A stretch of DNA of 64,000 nucleotides from Sporolactobacillus sp. Y61 (GCF_040529185.1 NZ_CP159510.1:1612001-1676000), one strand, 5' to 3'; shown: positions 16,935-26,797, counted from the first letter of the stretch. Numbers and translations: made by a program. The notes: generated by a model from the letters alone, not told the origin.

Positions 16935-17816
16935 TCATGATACCTGTGCTGCTGTTTTTCTCCGCTTTAATGCCCTGATCACCAGGCCATGTGATGGGGA
17001 GACGAGCAGGGTAATCAGGAAGAAAACACCGGCAACGACGATCATGGCTCCGGCAATTGATGCATCGAACAGATAAGCGGAGTAGTAGCCCGTTACGGCA
17101 CTGAGGATGCTGAGGATCATGCTGATGCCGATCATGATACTCAGTTTTTCAGCCAGCAGCCAGGCGGTGGCAGCGGGAATGATCAGCATGCCGACAACTA
17201 AAATGGCACCCACACTTTCAAAGGAAGCAACGGTTGTAAGAGAAACCAGACTCATTAATAAATAGTGAAAAAGGAGAGCCGGTATGCCGACGGCTGCCGC
17301 CATGGCCGGATCGAAGGCGCATAGCTTGAATTGTTTATAAAACAGGCCAATAACAGTCAGACTGATCAGGAAAACAGAACCCACCGCCCAGACGGCTTTC
17401 GGGCCGATGTCGATACCGAAGGCGGTGAGGGTATTCCAGGGCGCATAGGCGATTTCACCGTACAGGACGCAATCCAAATCCAGATCGACCTGGCCGGCAC
17501 TGACGCTGATCAGGACAATACCAAGCGCGAACAGTGCAGTAAAGACAACACCGATAGAGGCGTCGGACTGTACGCCACTGTGGTGAAACATTTGGATCAA
17601 TAAGACAGTCAGCAAACCTATGGCAGCGGCCCCCATCATCATCACCAGGGAATCCCGTGACCCACTCATCAGAAAAGCAATCACGATTCCGGGCAGGACG
17701 GAGTGGCTGATGGCATCTCCGATCATGGACATTTTACGCAGGACGAGAAAACAGCCGACCAGACTGCAGGAGCAGGCGACCAGTGCTCCGATCAAAATAA
17801 TCCAGAAATCACTCAC
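16935..17816 (-). CDS. mntD: Manganese ABC transporter, permease 2
   Basis: This is an ABC-3 family (TroCD/ZnuB type) membrane subunit for Mn2+ or Zn2+ uptake. The 293-residue protein has about eight hydrophobic segments; the cytoplasmic loop MSMIGDAISHSVLPGI is the ATPase-contacting signature of this family. The start is a GTG at 17816 that overlaps the end of mntC, so the two permeases are translationally coupled. It is the last gene of the mntABCD operon read on the minus strand. Confidence 0.92.
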   Translation of the reverse strand: MSDFWIILIGALVACSCSLVGCFLVLRKMSMIGDAISHSVLPGIVIAFLMSGSRDSLVMMMGAAAIGLLTVLLIQMFHHSGVQSDASIGVVFTALFALGIVLISVSAGQVDLDLDCVLYGEIAYAPWNTLTAFGIDIGPKAVWAVGSVFLISLTVIGLFYKQFKLCAFDPAMAAAVGIPALLFHYLLMSLVSLTTVASFESVGAILVVGMLIIPAATAWLLAEKLSIMIGISMILSILSAVTGYYSAYLFDASIAGAMIVVAGVFFLITLLVSPSHGLVIRALKRRKTAAQVS

Positions 17817-18729
17817 AGTGAAGCTCCTTCCCCGTTTCTTTAACCCGTATTTTATTCTTGACCGATGCCCGGAGAAGCGCCCGGGCGACTAATCCGCGTT
17901 TTGGCGCGAAGAGCATGGATGTGATAAAAAGAATGGTTGCGGACAGGACAATCAGCGGACCGGTCGGCATATTTTTAACGACGGTGCTGAGCAGGGTTCC
18001 CATGACACCGCTCAATACCCCGAACATGCCGGAAATCATGATCATGACGTGCAGTTTTTCCGTCCAGTACCTGGCCGCGACGGCAGGCGTAATCAGGAGA
18101 GCAGCCATCAGGACGACGCCGACGGCCTGCAGCCCGACAACGACTGCGATGACAATCAGTAACATGATCAATTGATCAAGAATCACGACAGGCAGGCCGA
18201 TCCCTTTTGCAAATCCAGGGTCGAAGGAAAGCAGCTTGAATTCCTTGAAGAATAAGGCGCAGACACTGACCAGAATGGCCGAGATGACAATCATCGTGAT
18301 CACATCATCCTGGATCATAGATGCAGCCTGACCAAACAGGAATTTATCCAGTCCGCTCTGATTGCCTGCATCACTGTGCTGAATCTGCGTCAGAAGCACG
18401 ATGCCGATACCAAAGAAAAAGGACAGGGTGATCCCCAGCGCTGCATCCTGACTGATACGGGTGTGCCTCGTTATATAGCCGATCAGAAGGGTTGCCAGAA
18501 TGCCGGCAATCAGTGCTCCGGTCAAAAAGAGAAGTATGGACTTGGATCCGGTGATGATAAAGACTAAACAAACGCCCGGTAAAGCCGCATGAGAAAGGGC
18601 ATCCCCTATGAGCGACTGTTTGCGCAAATAGGCAAAACAGCCAATGACACCACTGCTTAGTCCGAGCAGTGTGGTGGCCAGCAATATCCACCGCGTATTC
18701 GGATCCTGAAGAAAGTTCAGCCAGGACAC
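17809..18729 (-). CDS. mntC: Manganese ABC transporter, permease 1
   Basis: This is the second ABC-3 family permease, 306 aa, with the loop QSLIGDALSHAALPGVC and multiple membrane helices. The start is GTG at 18729, 5 bases after GGAGGTGG. It begins 17 bases after the ATPase gene and overlaps mntD. The pair of distinct permeases is the arrangement of B. subtilis MntC and MntD, which supports a Mn2+ importer over single-permease zinc systems. The polar C-terminal tail (residues 285-306) is longer than the membrane part needs. Confidence 0.92.
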   Translation of the reverse strand: MSWLNFLQDPNTRWILLATTLLGLSSGVIGCFAYLRKQSLIGDALSHAALPGVCLVFIITGSKSILLFLTGALIAGILATLLIGYITRHTRISQDAALGITLSFFFGIGIVLLTQIQHSDAGNQSGLDKFLFGQAASMIQDDVITMIVISAILVSVCALFFKEFKLLSFDPGFAKGIGLPVVILDQLIMLLIVIAVVVGLQAVGVVLMAALLITPAVAARYWTEKLHVMIMISGMFGVLSGVMGTLLSTVVKNMPTGPLIVLSATILFITSMLFAPKRGLVARALLRASVKNKIRVKETGKELHCE

Positions 18730-18746
18730 CGTACCACCTCCAATTT

Positions 18747-19502
18747 TTAGTTGATCATGAATGAGGACTTCTTATCGGAATCAAACATGACTAATTTTCC
18801 GCCATAGGTGTGCTGCAGATTTTCCCGTGTAAAGAGGTCTTCTGTTTTGCCGATACCCATCAGACTGACATTGAGTAAGATCAGCCAGTCAAAATATTGC
18901 CTGACCGTATTCAGATCATGATGCACGACGAGTACGGTTTTCCCCTGCTGCCTGAGCTCATGAAGCAGGGTGATGATGGCTTTTTCGGTTCGGGCATCCA
19001 CACCGGCAAACGGTTCATCCATAAAATACAGCCGGGCATCCTGAGCCAGTGCCCTGGCGAGAAAGATGCGCTGCTGCTGTCCGCCGGAGAGCTGACTGAT
19101 CTGCCGGTCGGTGAAGTTTTCCATGCCCACATGGCGCAGACAGTTCATCGCCAGCTCCTTTTCTTTTCTTCCGGGGCGGCGGAACCAGCCAAGGTGTCCG
19201 TAGCGCCCCATCGTCACAACGTCCAGTGCGTTTGTCGGGAAATCCCAGTCGACGGATTCACGCTGCGGGACATAGCCGATCAGTTTGCGCTGTTCTTTAT
19301 AAGTTTTTCCGTAAATAGCCACTTCGCCGCTGACTTTCGGCGTTAATCCAAGGATTCCTTTGATCAGGGTGGATTTTCCGGCTCCGTTCGGCCCGACAAT
19401 CCCGATCAGTTTTCCTTCAGGTATGTCAAAACTCACGTTGCGCAGAACCGGCTGTTTCTGGTAGGCGACAGTCAGATTTTTTACGGTTAAGGGTGCGGTC
19501 AT
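18747..19502 (-). CDS. mntB: Manganese ABC transporter, ATP-binding subunit
   Basis: This ATPase drives metal import through MntC and MntD. Walker A is GPNGAGKST, the Q-loop is [13 protein letters not shown], the ABC signature is LSGGQQQR and Walker B is [10 protein letters not shown], with the His switch in VVHHD. The 251 residues are typical. The ATG follows AAAGGAGGAA. It sits between mntA and mntC in a single operon. The VDWDFP stretch after the Q-loop is typical of Mn/Zn-type ABC-3 ATPases. Confidence 0.95.
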   Translation of the reverse strand: MTAPLTVKNLTVAYQKQPVLRNVSFDIPEGKLIGIVGPNGAGKSTLIKGILGLTPKVSGEVAIYGKTYKEQRKLIGYVPQRESVDWDFPTNALDVVTMGRYGHLGWFRRPGRKEKELAMNCLRHVGMENFTDRQISQLSGGQQQRIFLARALAQDARLYFMDEPFAGVDARTEKAIITLLHELRQQGKTVLVVHHDLNTVRQYFDWLILLNVSLMGIGKTEDLFTRENLQHTYGGKLVMFDSDKKSSFMIN

Positions 19503-19560
19503 CTTAAATTCCTCCTTTGGTCTTGCTTTTCAACTGTTTTTCCGGCAGAGCGGCCTTTGC

Positions 19561-20496
19561 CTATTTTAGCGCGCGGACAATGGTGTCGACGTTATGGCGA
19601 ACCATACCCATATAGGTCCCCGCTTCCGTTCCGGGTTCCCCCATCGCATCAGAGAATAATTCTCCGCCGATTTCCATATGGTGGCCTTTTTCTTTTGCCC
19701 CGCGGACCACCGCTTCAATGGACCGTTTGGGCACGCTGGACTCGACAAAGACGGCTTTGATCCCTTTATCGACAAGGTAATCCCGAAGTTCACTGATATC
19801 CCTTGATCCATATTCAGAAGCGGTGCTCAATCCCTGAAGCCCCCGGACTTCGATCGCATAGGCGTCTCCGAAATAGCCGAACGCATCATGGGCGGTAACC
19901 AGTACCCGGCGTTCTTTGGGGATGGTTGCGATCTGCTCACGGGCATACTGATCCAGTTCTTCCAGTTTCGCGATATAGGCTTTCGCGTTTCTCTCATAAT
20001 CTTCTTTATGATCCGGATCTTCTTCGATTAAGGTCTCGCGGATGGTTTCAGTCGCCGTGATCCAGTGCTGAACATCGAACCAGACGTGCGGGTCATGGGC
20101 ACCTTCTTCGGTTGTGCGCAAGTCTTTTTCCGGGATATCCCGTGTCACGGCAACAACGGGTTTCCGCTGATCCATTTTTTCAAAGATCTCGGTCATCTTT
20201 CCTTCCAGATGCAGCCCGCCGTAAAAAATGATGTCCGCATTTTCCAGCTTCTGAATATCACCCTGAGAGGCTTTGTACAGATGGGGATCGATGCCGGGTC
20301 CCATCAGGCCGGTTGCCTTGACATGATCCCCGCCGACCTGCTCAACGATGTCGCGAATCATGCCGACGGTGGTTGTGATCTGTAGTTTTCCGCTTGCAGG
20401 AGAACCGGGCCGGCTGGTACAACCGGTAATCACAGATAAAGCAAGCAGGATCATGAACAGCCTGGTAAAAATTCGTCTGGTTTCTGAAAAATCCAC
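19561..20496 (-). CDS. mntA: Manganese-binding lipoprotein, ABC transporter
   Basis: This is the cluster A-I (TroA/MntA) solute-binding lipoprotein that captures Mn2+ outside the cell. The signal peptide ends in a lipobox (LSVITGC). Metal ligands are visible in the four expected places: His in GIDPHLYK, His in AHDPHVWFD, Glu in AVFVESS and Asp in LFSDAMG. The GTG at 20496 was chosen because GAGG lies 6 bases before it; a GTG at 20508 touches the ribosome site. It is the first gene of mntABCD, and an MntR-like box precedes it. A zinc role cannot be excluded, but the absence of a His-rich loop favours manganese. Confidence 0.93.
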   Translation of the reverse strand: MDFSETRRIFTRLFMILLALSVITGCTSRPGSPASGKLQITTTVGMIRDIVEQVGGDHVKATGLMGPGIDPHLYKASQGDIQKLENADIIFYGGLHLEGKMTEIFEKMDQRKPVVAVTRDIPEKDLRTTEEGAHDPHVWFDVQHWITATETIRETLIEEDPDHKEDYERNAKAYIAKLEELDQYAREQIATIPKERRVLVTAHDAFGYFGDAYAIEVRGLQGLSTASEYGSRDISELRDYLVDKGIKAVFVESSVPKRSIEAVVRGAKEKGHHMEIGGELFSDAMGEPGTEAGTYMGMVRHNVDTIVRALK

Positions 20497-20530
20497 GTGT
20501 GTCCTCACTCCTTTTTTGGTCGGGAAACAA

Positions 20531-20549
20531 AGTTAGCTCAAGGAAACAA
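20531..20549 (-). promoter_or_regulatory. MntR-like operator before mntA
   Basis: AGTTAGCTCAAGGAAACAA, about 35 bases upstream of mntA, fits the MntR box and matches the mntH site at 15247-15265 at most positions. No mntR gene lies in the window. Confidence 0.6.
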
Positions 20550-20803
20550 TTTGGCTAAAAAAAATCAGCGGGTCGGTTCATAAAAATCTGTGATCCGGCC
20601 GTTCTCTAAATTTGCAGAAGGGAACAGCAAGGCCGGCCAGGCCACTGACGTGAGAAGTAAGACGCCGCACTTGTTTTCCTGTGGCTAACTCTATTTCCCT
20701 CAGGAATCTTGCACCTTTATCATACACATGATCCGTTTCATCGGTCAATGAAATTAAAATGACAGACTTCGACACCCGCGCGGGGCAGTCAGGTAGAGGG
20801 GAT

Positions 20804-20826
20804 ACAAAAAAGGGAGGGTCACCCTC
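20804..20826 (-). terminator. Weak terminator after the LCP gene
   Basis: On the minus strand GAGGG-TGA-CCCTC is followed by CCTTTTTT. The stem is short. A GGCCGGCCGGCC tract lies closer to the gene. The rest of the gap (20550-20803) shows nothing recognisable. Confidence 0.4.
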
Positions 20827-20904
20827 ATGGATGCCCCCCCATATAAATAAGTTACAGGTAACTGGCCGGCCGGCCGGTTTTTCTTCATGCGCCCTTTTAT
20901 TCAT

Positions 20905-22008
20905 TCAGTGTGTTGCTTTCGGACTGGCCGCCCTGGACTGACCTGTGGGGTCGTCTGATGGGTCTGCGTCACTGCCGGCTCCGTCGGTTGCGGTAGGCGT
21001 GACGCCCAGCTGATTCTGCAGCTCACTGCTGACTTCCTGCAGATACGACTGGTCAAGTGTGTAATAATAGACCCCGGTACTTGAATCATCCGTCCCCTTC
21101 AGCTGCATCGAATCGATGCTGGAAAGGGAACCGGCATATTTGCGCAGACTGAGCAGCTGGCCAAAAGTCAGATTGGTCTGGAAATGGCCGTTCAGTGAAT
21201 CAATCATGTTGCCGTATTTGGTCACGGAGGAGAGCTGTGTACTTTTTTTGACAATGGCTTCAATCATTTCCATTTGCCGCAGCCCGCGTCCAAAGTCGCC
21301 GCCGGATCCCGGTGATTTACGATTTCGGACGACAGACAGGGCCTGTTCTCCGTTCAGCGTCTGCATGCCGGGTTCAAGCACGATGGCATCATTGCCCGTT
21401 TTATCTTTACTGTTCTGAGTCACAAGGCGTACCGGTACATCCATTTTTACACCGCCAAGGGCATTAATGATCTTAACAAAAGCCTTAAAATCAACCTGAA
21501 CGTAATAATCAACCGGAATATCGAATAATTTTTCTACCGTGGCCACCGTATAGTCAACGCCCTGATTATCATTGGCATCACCATACGCATGAGCGTGGGT
21601 GATTTTAGAAATGCCATAGTCGCGGGTGCCCGTCGGATCAACAATCTGAACCTTGGAGTCACGCGGAATACTGACCATCTTGACCTTATTCGAGCCGTGA
21701 TTAAAAGTCGCCAGCACCATGGCGTCGGAACGGGCAGGTTCATTTTCCCGCTTATCAATCCCCAGAAAGAGAATTGAGAAATTGTCCTTTACCGGATCCA
21801 CCTGTTCTGTTCGCAAATCAGATTTATCGCCACGTGTGAGTTGATTCTGCGCATGATCTGTGACATTTTGCAACTTTTTTGTCAGATAAACGCCATATGT
21901 TGCCGCGCACCCTGCGAGAACAACAAAAACTGCTAAAATAATCAACAGTGTTTTTCTGCGCCTGCGTCGTTTGTTGTTTTGCCGATTGATGTGTCTGCTT
22001 ACTGTCAT
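20905..22008 (-). CDS. tagU: LytR-CpsA-Psr family wall teichoic acid ligase (TagU/LytR-like)
   Basis: This LCP protein likely attaches teichoic acid to peptidoglycan. It has a short basic cytoplasmic tail (RRRRRK), one membrane helix (about residues 19-42), and the LCP domain with FSILFLGIDKRE, RSDAMVLATF, VSIPRDSKVQI, GGVKMDVPV and the Arg-rich FGRGLRQMEMIEAIV. A Ser/Asp/Thr-rich tail follows from about residue 335. Its 367 residues are a little longer than B. subtilis TagU. It lies between mntA and yvyE, near tagO as in B. subtilis, and this supports the tag role. The upstream LCP at 2815 is a paralogue. Confidence 0.9.
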   Translation of the reverse strand: MTVSRHINRQNNKRRRRRKTLLIILAVFVVLAGCAATYGVYLTKKLQNVTDHAQNQLTRGDKSDLRTEQVDPVKDNFSILFLGIDKRENEPARSDAMVLATFNHGSNKVKMVSIPRDSKVQIVDPTGTRDYGISKITHAHAYGDANDNQGVDYTVATVEKLFDIPVDYYVQVDFKAFVKIINALGGVKMDVPVRLVTQNSKDKTGNDAIVLEPGMQTLNGEQALSVVRNRKSPGSGGDFGRGLRQMEMIEAIVKKSTQLSSVTKYGNMIDSLNGHFQTNLTFGQLLSLRKYAGSLSSIDSMQLKGTDDSSTGVYYYTLDQSYLQEVSSELQNQLGVTPTATDGAGSDADPSDDPTGQSRAASPKATH

Positions 22009-22192
22009 TTGGATTCAGTTCTCCTTCAGACCTGTAGATGATGCCGCTGTGTTCAAGCAACATAATAAATTATTCGAAGCATTTCCCCGGCAAATGACTT
22101 GAAAATAATTACCAGGCGCTGTATATATTAAGAACATTCTACAGAAGTTGTCCCCATTGGGCAATGAAATATGACAAAATTCATCATCTTTT

Positions 22193-22849
22193 TCAGGGCT
22201 CTTCTCCCGGCTCAGGTGCCCTCCGGCTGAGATAAAGTTCCTCTTCCTGCTCAACCTCTGCCTGTGCAGATGTCAGATCCTGTATCCACGTGCGGAACTG
22301 TTTACCGGCTTTCTGTTCTGTATAGACGTGGCAGGTCACCCGATCCGTATAATCTACATTTTTTATTTGCCAGGGAGAGTCTCTGAGCCGGTTGTCCAGC
22401 ATCCCGCTCAGATGGTAATCGACCGTGACTTTCCAGAGGGTGGAGGGGATCTGATCGATTACTTCAGCGGCATGGAGTCCGGCTGCGGCGCTATGCGCAT
22501 AAGCACGGATCAGCCCGCCGGCCCCCAGTTTGATTCCGCCGAAATAACGTGTGACGATAACGAGCGTATCGGTTACTCCGCGCCGTTTCAGGACGTCAAG
22601 GATCGGTACACCGGCTGTCCCGCTCGGTTCACCGTCGTCACTCGCTTTTTGAATCTCCTTCTTTTTCCCTATTATATAGGCGTAACAGTGATGATTTGCC
22701 TTCCAGTCTTCTTTTCGTCTGGACTGAATGAAAGCTTCAGCTTCTTCCTCTGTCTGAACAGGGGCGGCGAATGTGAGAAAGCGTGAGCGGCGGATATCAG
22801 TTTCTGCACGCCCCTGATGCCTGACTGTCCGGTAAGGGATAAGTACCAT
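22193..22849 (-). CDS. yvyE: YvyE/YigZ family (IMPACT) protein
   Basis: This cytoplasmic protein belongs to the UPF0029/IMPACT family, whose bacterial role is unsettled. The conserved block is complete: ANHHCYAYIIG, SDDGEPSGTAGVPILDVL and VTRYFGGIKLGAGGLIRAY, followed by a C-terminal alpha/beta domain. The start was set at the ATG at 22849, about 9 bases after AAGGGGGA, giving 218 aa, the same as B. subtilis YvyE; a longer open frame upstream is not needed. It is divergent from degS, exactly as in B. subtilis. Confidence 0.93.
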   Translation of the reverse strand: MVLIPYRTVRHQGRAETDIRRSRFLTFAAPVQTEEEAEAFIQSRRKEDWKANHHCYAYIIGKKKEIQKASDDGEPSGTAGVPILDVLKRRGVTDTLVIVTRYFGGIKLGAGGLIRAYAHSAAAGLHAAEVIDQIPSTLWKVTVDYHLSGMLDNRLRDSPWQIKNVDYTDRVTCHVYTEQKAGKQFRTWIQDLTSAQAEVEQEEELYLSRRAPEPGEEP

Positions 22850-23109
22850 CCATGGTTTCCCCCTTAGTTTACTGGTCTTCCATGGTGAAAATTGTAGCAG
22901 AAAAAGCATGCAGGTGCCATGACCGGCCGGATAATTTGCTATAATAATAAGAATGGTAAAAAATACACTTGCTATCCCGTCCTGCTTCGGCAAAAATGAT
23001 AAGTGAAGACCTCAGGCGGGAATTAGTGCTTATGTCCTATGCAGAGATAGGCATTATGTGTCTAGCGTGACCTGATTTGATTCGTTACAGTGAATGTTGG
23101 AGGGAAATA

Positions 23110-24285
23110 ATGTCAGCCGGCATGAACAAAAATAAACCGCTTGATATCAGGCGGCTCGACAAGATTATTGATAACATGGTCGAGAACGTCAGCAGCAGCA
23201 AAAAGCAGATCTTCGAAATTGGTGAAGAGTCAAGAAAAGAGTTCGACACCGTTACGAAAGAACTCCGCTTTGTGAAAAAAGAACTGGAAGAAGTCATTAA
23301 ACGAAGCGACCGGCTGGAAATTGAAGCCAGAAAATCACGCGGCAGGCTGGCGGATATCAGTAAGGACTTCAAACGGTACGGGGAAGAAGATATCCGGAAG
23401 GCGTATGAACAGGCCAATCATATTCAGAACGGTCTCTCTGTCGTCCGCGAGATGGAAAAACAGCTCAAACTGAGACGAAACGGCCTTGAGCGGCGGATGG
23501 TTCAGCTGGAAGCAACCATTAAAAAAGCGGATAAACTGACCGGCCAGGTCACCGTTGTGCTTAACTATCTGACGAGCGATCTGAAGCAGGTCGGCGATGT
23601 AGTAGCCAGTGCACGCGAACAGCGGGCTCTGGGCATGAAGATTATTGAAGCGCTCGAGGAAGAACGTAAGCGGCTTTCCCGTGAAATTCATGATGGACCG
23701 GCACAGACCCTTGCACAGGTTCTGCTGGGTCTGGAGATCGTTGAGCGTGTCAGCAAGCGGGAAGGCGAAGCGGCCGCCCGTGAGGAACTGAGTAAGTATC
23801 GGAGTATGGTGCAGGGCGCACTTGCTGAAGTTCGCCGGATCATTTATGACCTGCGCCCGATGAGCCTGGATGATCTTGGCCTGGTTCCGACCCTGAAGAA
23901 ATACTTACACAGGCTGAATGGCGATTTTCCTTCTGTCGCTGTTAGTTTTAAGAGTATCGGCGATGAACTCCGTCTTCAGTCACGGATTGAGTCTGCTTTA
24001 TTCCGACTGACTCAGGAAGCCGTTCAGAATGCCTGCATCCACGCCAAACCGAATCATGTGAAGATCCGGCTGGAATACAGAAAAGACCAGGTCATCATTC
24101 TGGTAAAGGACGACGGCATTGGTTTTGATCAGACGAAGAAAAAAGAAGGCAGCTATGGGCTGATCGGCATGCGTGAACGAACGGAACTGCTGAACGGTGA
24201 ACTGACCATCCATTCAGAACCCAATCACGGTACATCCGTGCTGGTTCATATTCCGATTCAACCGGAAGATAAACTGGGAAAATGA
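23110..24285 (+). CDS. degS: Sensor histidine kinase DegS
   Basis: DegS is a cytoplasmic kinase that phosphorylates DegU and sets the balance between motility, competence and secreted enzymes. It has an N-terminal DegS sensor domain with long coiled coils (residues about 20-175), the HisKA_3 segment with the phospho-His at about 194 in RLSREIHDGPAQT, and a C-terminal HATPase (LTQEAVQNACIHAK, DDGIGFD, GLIGMRER). The ATG at 23110 follows GGAGGGAA and gives 391 aa, close to 385 in B. subtilis. degU follows after an unusually structured 195-base gap. Confidence 0.96.
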   Translation: MSAGMNKNKPLDIRRLDKIIDNMVENVSSSKKQIFEIGEESRKEFDTVTKELRFVKKELEEVIKRSDRLEIEARKSRGRLADISKDFKRYGEEDIRKAYEQANHIQNGLSVVREMEKQLKLRRNGLERRMVQLEATIKKADKLTGQVTVVLNYLTSDLKQVGDVVASAREQRALGMKIIEALEEERKRLSREIHDGPAQTLAQVLLGLEIVERVSKREGEAAAREELSKYRSMVQGALAEVRRIIYDLRPMSLDDLGLVPTLKKYLHRLNGDFPSVAVSFKSIGDELRLQSRIESALFRLTQEAVQNACIHAKPNHVKIRLEYRKDQVIILVKDDGIGFDQTKKKEGSYGLIGMRERTELLNGELTIHSEPNHGTSVLVHIPIQPEDKLGK

Positions 24286-24371
24286 CATCATGACAGGAAA
24301 AATAAGATCGGATACGCGTTCGTCCCGTACGTCAACAGGCAATTTCCGATTATAAAAGAGAGGTGAACAAT

Positions 24372-24455
24372 CTGCTGCATCAGGGACACATGGAGAGGAA
24401 GGGGAGATGAACCGGCGTCGATGATCTTTTTCACATCGCCATGTTCGTGCAGCAG
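24372..24455 (+). other. Long hairpin in the degS-degU gap
   Basis: CTGCTGCA (24372-24379) pairs with TGCAGCAG (24448-24455), ACATGG with CCATGT inside it, and GGCG..GATG with CATC.GCC further in. The structure ends 25 bases before the degU start and has no T-run, so it is a leader or RNA-processing element rather than a plain terminator. Confidence 0.45.
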
Positions 24456-24480
24456 AGTGAGCGTGACTAATATACGTCCG

Positions 24481-25167
24481 ATGACAACGACCATTGCTTT
24501 GATCGATGATCACCGCCTTTTTCGGGAAGGTGTGAAACGCATTTTAGATATGGAGCCGGACTTTCAGGTGGTTGCAGAAGGCGACGACGGAAGTGTCGCT
24601 GAAAAACTGATTGAAGAAACCGAACCTGATGTGGTCCTGATGGACATCAATATGCCGAAGCTGAACGGTGTTGAAGCGACCCGCCAGCTGATTAAAAATC
24701 ATCCCGATCTGAAAGTCATCATTCTCTCGATTCATGATGATGAGAGCTATGTGACACATGTGCTGAAATCCGGGGCACTCGGTTATCTGCTTAAAGAAAT
24801 GGACGCCGATTCGATGATTGAAGCCGTACGCATCGTGGCACAGGGCGGAGCTTACATACATCCTAAAGTGACCCACAATCTGGTCAATGAATTTCGCCGG
24901 CTGGCAACCAATGGCTATTACAGCGAGCCCTCGGGTTTCCGTGATATGGAATACCGTCCTCCGCTGCATATTCTGACTCACCGCGAATGCGAAGTGTTGC
25001 AGCTGATGGCTGACGGAAAGAGTAACCGGGCGATCGGTGAGCACTTATACATCAGTGAAAAAACGGTGAAAAACCACGTCAGCAATATTCTGCAGAAGTT
25101 AAGTGTGGAAGATCGCACGCAGGCCGTTGTGGAAGCGATTAAGCATGGCTGGGTAAAAATCTATTAA
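24481..25167 (+). CDS. degU: Response regulator DegU
   Basis: DegU is a NarL-type transcription factor controlled by DegS. The receiver domain has [10 protein letters not shown] and the phospho-acceptor Asp at about residue 55 in [12 protein letters not shown]; a [10 protein letters not shown] segment follows. The C-terminal LuxR-type helix-turn-helix has [21 protein letters not shown] and [14 protein letters not shown]. The ATG at 24481 gives 228 aa, one fewer than B. subtilis DegU, but it has no good ribosome site. GTG at 24463 or ATG at 24421 in the same frame are alternatives that would add 6 or 20 residues. The upstream hairpin may bear on its translation. Confidence 0.95.
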   Translation: MTTTIALIDDHRLFREGVKRILDMEPDFQVVAEGDDGSVAEKLIEETEPDVVLMDINMPKLNGVEATRQLIKNHPDLKVIILSIHDDESYVTHVLKSGALGYLLKEMDADSMIEAVRIVAQGGAYIHPKVTHNLVNEFRRLATNGYYSEPSGFRDMEYRPPLHILTHRECEVLQLMADGKSNRAIGEHLYISEKTVKNHVSNILQKLSVEDRTQAVVEAIKHGWVKIY

Positions 25168-25173
25168 TCTTTT

Positions 25174-25223
25174 AAAAGAGAGGATCCCTTTTTGTTACAG
25201 GAAGGAGGATCCTTTCTTTTTTT
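25174..25223 (+). terminator. Terminator of degU
   Basis: AAAAGAGAGGATCC pairs with GGATCCTTTCTTTT with a mismatch, followed by T residues. Confidence 0.75.
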
Positions 25224-25292
25224 GTCGAATAAATAATCAATCACGATCTGTCTCTTCTGCCATCATCCCTTTGGTGCCCCAAACCCCCTTTA

Positions 25293-25344
25293 TATCCCGC
25301 ATGAACGGGCAGTAAGATCCCCACTGATTGAAGTTTCACTTTAT
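25293..25344 (+). repeat. R-family repeat, copy 2 (internally deleted)
   Basis: Only the two ends remain: TATCCCGCATGAACGGGCAG then AAGATCCCCACTGATTGAAG and TTTCACTTTA. It ends 25 bases before comFA, so it occupies the place where a comF promoter would be expected. Confidence 0.65.
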
Positions 25345-25369
25345 CCTTGATGTGAAAGAGGGTTTACTC

Positions 25370-26797
25370 ATGATGCACACATCAGATCATTCGTCCATTC
25401 ATCCCGGACTGCAGCAGTTTCTGTATGGCAGGGAATGCCTCCCGGAAGAGCTTCCCTTTCCTGATGAGGTGATCCGTAAGCAGATACAAGAGGGATGGAT
25501 CACCCTTCGCCCGGGTATTGAAACAGCTGACGCGCTGCCGTTTCCTTTTTCATTTGTCAAAAAGAATATCTGCCGGCGTTGTGGAAACACAGATCCGGAT
25601 GCCTTTGGAATGCACTTCTGCGGTCGCTGCGGGCATCTCTGCGTCTATTGCCGCCGCTGCCTGAATATGGGCGTGATTCGTTCGTGTACCCGCCTTTTGA
25701 CGTGGAACGGACCGGCGCCTGCAGCACAAGTGCCTCATGTGAACAAATCAGGCAGACTGTGCGTCTGGAAGGGAACCCTGTCACCCCGGCAGGCCGCCGC
25801 TTCCGGCCAGCTCAGGCGTTCACTTGCTGAAGGCCGGTCATTTCTGATCTGGGCGGTCACCGGATCAGGGAAAACGGAACTGATCTTTCCGGCGGTGGAA
25901 GACCGGCTTTTACAGGGGAAACGGATAGCAATTGCCTCACCGAGGACAGACGTCGTAAGGGAGCTTGCACCGCGAATCCGTGCTGCTTTTCCGGAGGTGC
26001 CGGTCGGCGTGTTTTACGGTGGAAGCCATGAAAAGTGGTTTCATGCCCCGCTTTTGATCACGACAACCCACCAGCTGCTGCGCTTTTACCACTGTTTTGA
26101 CTGCGTCTTTATCGATGAAGTAGATGCTTTCCCCTTTCATGCTGATCCGGTCCTTACCTTTGCTGTTCATAAAGCAGCGAAAGAACAGGCCCCGTTTGCC
26201 TTCCTGACGGCCACGCCGCCTGCCGGCCTGAAGCGCGCCTTTCTGTCAGGAAAACTGCGCGGGGTCAAAATCGCCGGAAGATATCATGGGCATCCGCTGC
26301 CGGTTCCCCGATTTCAGTGGATCGGCAACTGGAAAAAGTCGATGGCCCAAAAGCAGATTCCTGAGCCTTTTTATCGCTGGCTGCGCCAAAAAGCGGCGCC
26401 CGAAACCCGTCTCTTTGTCTTTGTTTCGTCCGTTAAGCTGGCCCGGCAGCTTGCCGGACTGTTGCAGAAAAAGGGGATGGAGCGCGTCGCCGGCGTCCAT
26501 GCGGATGATCCTGAGCGCCATGAAAAAGTGGCTTTTTTCCGGGAAGGAAAACTGCGCATTCTGGTCACAACGACGATTCTTGAACGCGGTGTAACCGTTC
26601 CGGGTGTTGAAGTGGCGGTCTTTGGTGCGGATGATCCGGTTTTTGATGAGCGGGCGCTCGTCCAGATTTCTGGACGCGCAGGCAGATCACCGGAGCATCC
26701 GGGCGGTGATGTCCTGTTTTTTCATGACGGAAAGACCATCGAGATGATCCGCGCGCGGCGGCATATCGAGCAGATGAATAAGGAGGCGGGATTTTGA
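25370..26797 (+). CDS. comFA: Competence helicase ComFA
   Basis: ComFA is a membrane-associated DEAD-type ATPase that helps pull transforming DNA into the cell. The N-terminal zinc finger has four Cys pairs (CRRCG, HFCGRCGHLC, YCRRC). The helicase core has Walker A AVTGSGKTEL, the DEVD box in VFIDEVDAFP, motif III FLTATPP and motif VI QISGRAGRSP. The ATG at 25370, behind AGAGGGT, gives 475 aa. The frame extends upstream into the repeat, but that part is not expected in the protein. It overlaps comFC by 4 bases. Confidence 0.95.
   Translation: MMHTSDHSSIHPGLQQFLYGRECLPEELPFPDEVIRKQIQEGWITLRPGIETADALPFPFSFVKKNICRRCGNTDPDAFGMHFCGRCGHLCVYCRRCLNMGVIRSCTRLLTWNGPAPAAQVPHVNKSGRLCVWKGTLSPRQAAASGQLRRSLAEGRSFLIWAVTGSGKTELIFPAVEDRLLQGKRIAIASPRTDVVRELAPRIRAAFPEVPVGVFYGGSHEKWFHAPLLITTTHQLLRFYHCFDCVFIDEVDAFPFHADPVLTFAVHKAAKEQAPFAFLTATPPAGLKRAFLSGKLRGVKIAGRYHGHPLPVPRFQWIGNWKKSMAQKQIPEPFYRWLRQKAAPETRLFVFVSSVKLARQLAGLLQKKGMERVAGVHADDPERHEKVAFFREGKLRILVTTTILERGVTVPGVEVAVFGADDPVFDERALVQISGRAGRSPEHPGGDVLFFHDGKTIEMIRARRHIEQMNKEAGF

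Noticed and set aside
24288..24494. Minus-strand frame with [15 protein letters not shown] in the degS-degU gap
   Set aside because: It arises from the complementary strand of the hairpin and lacks a ribosome site; treated as structure rather than a gene.
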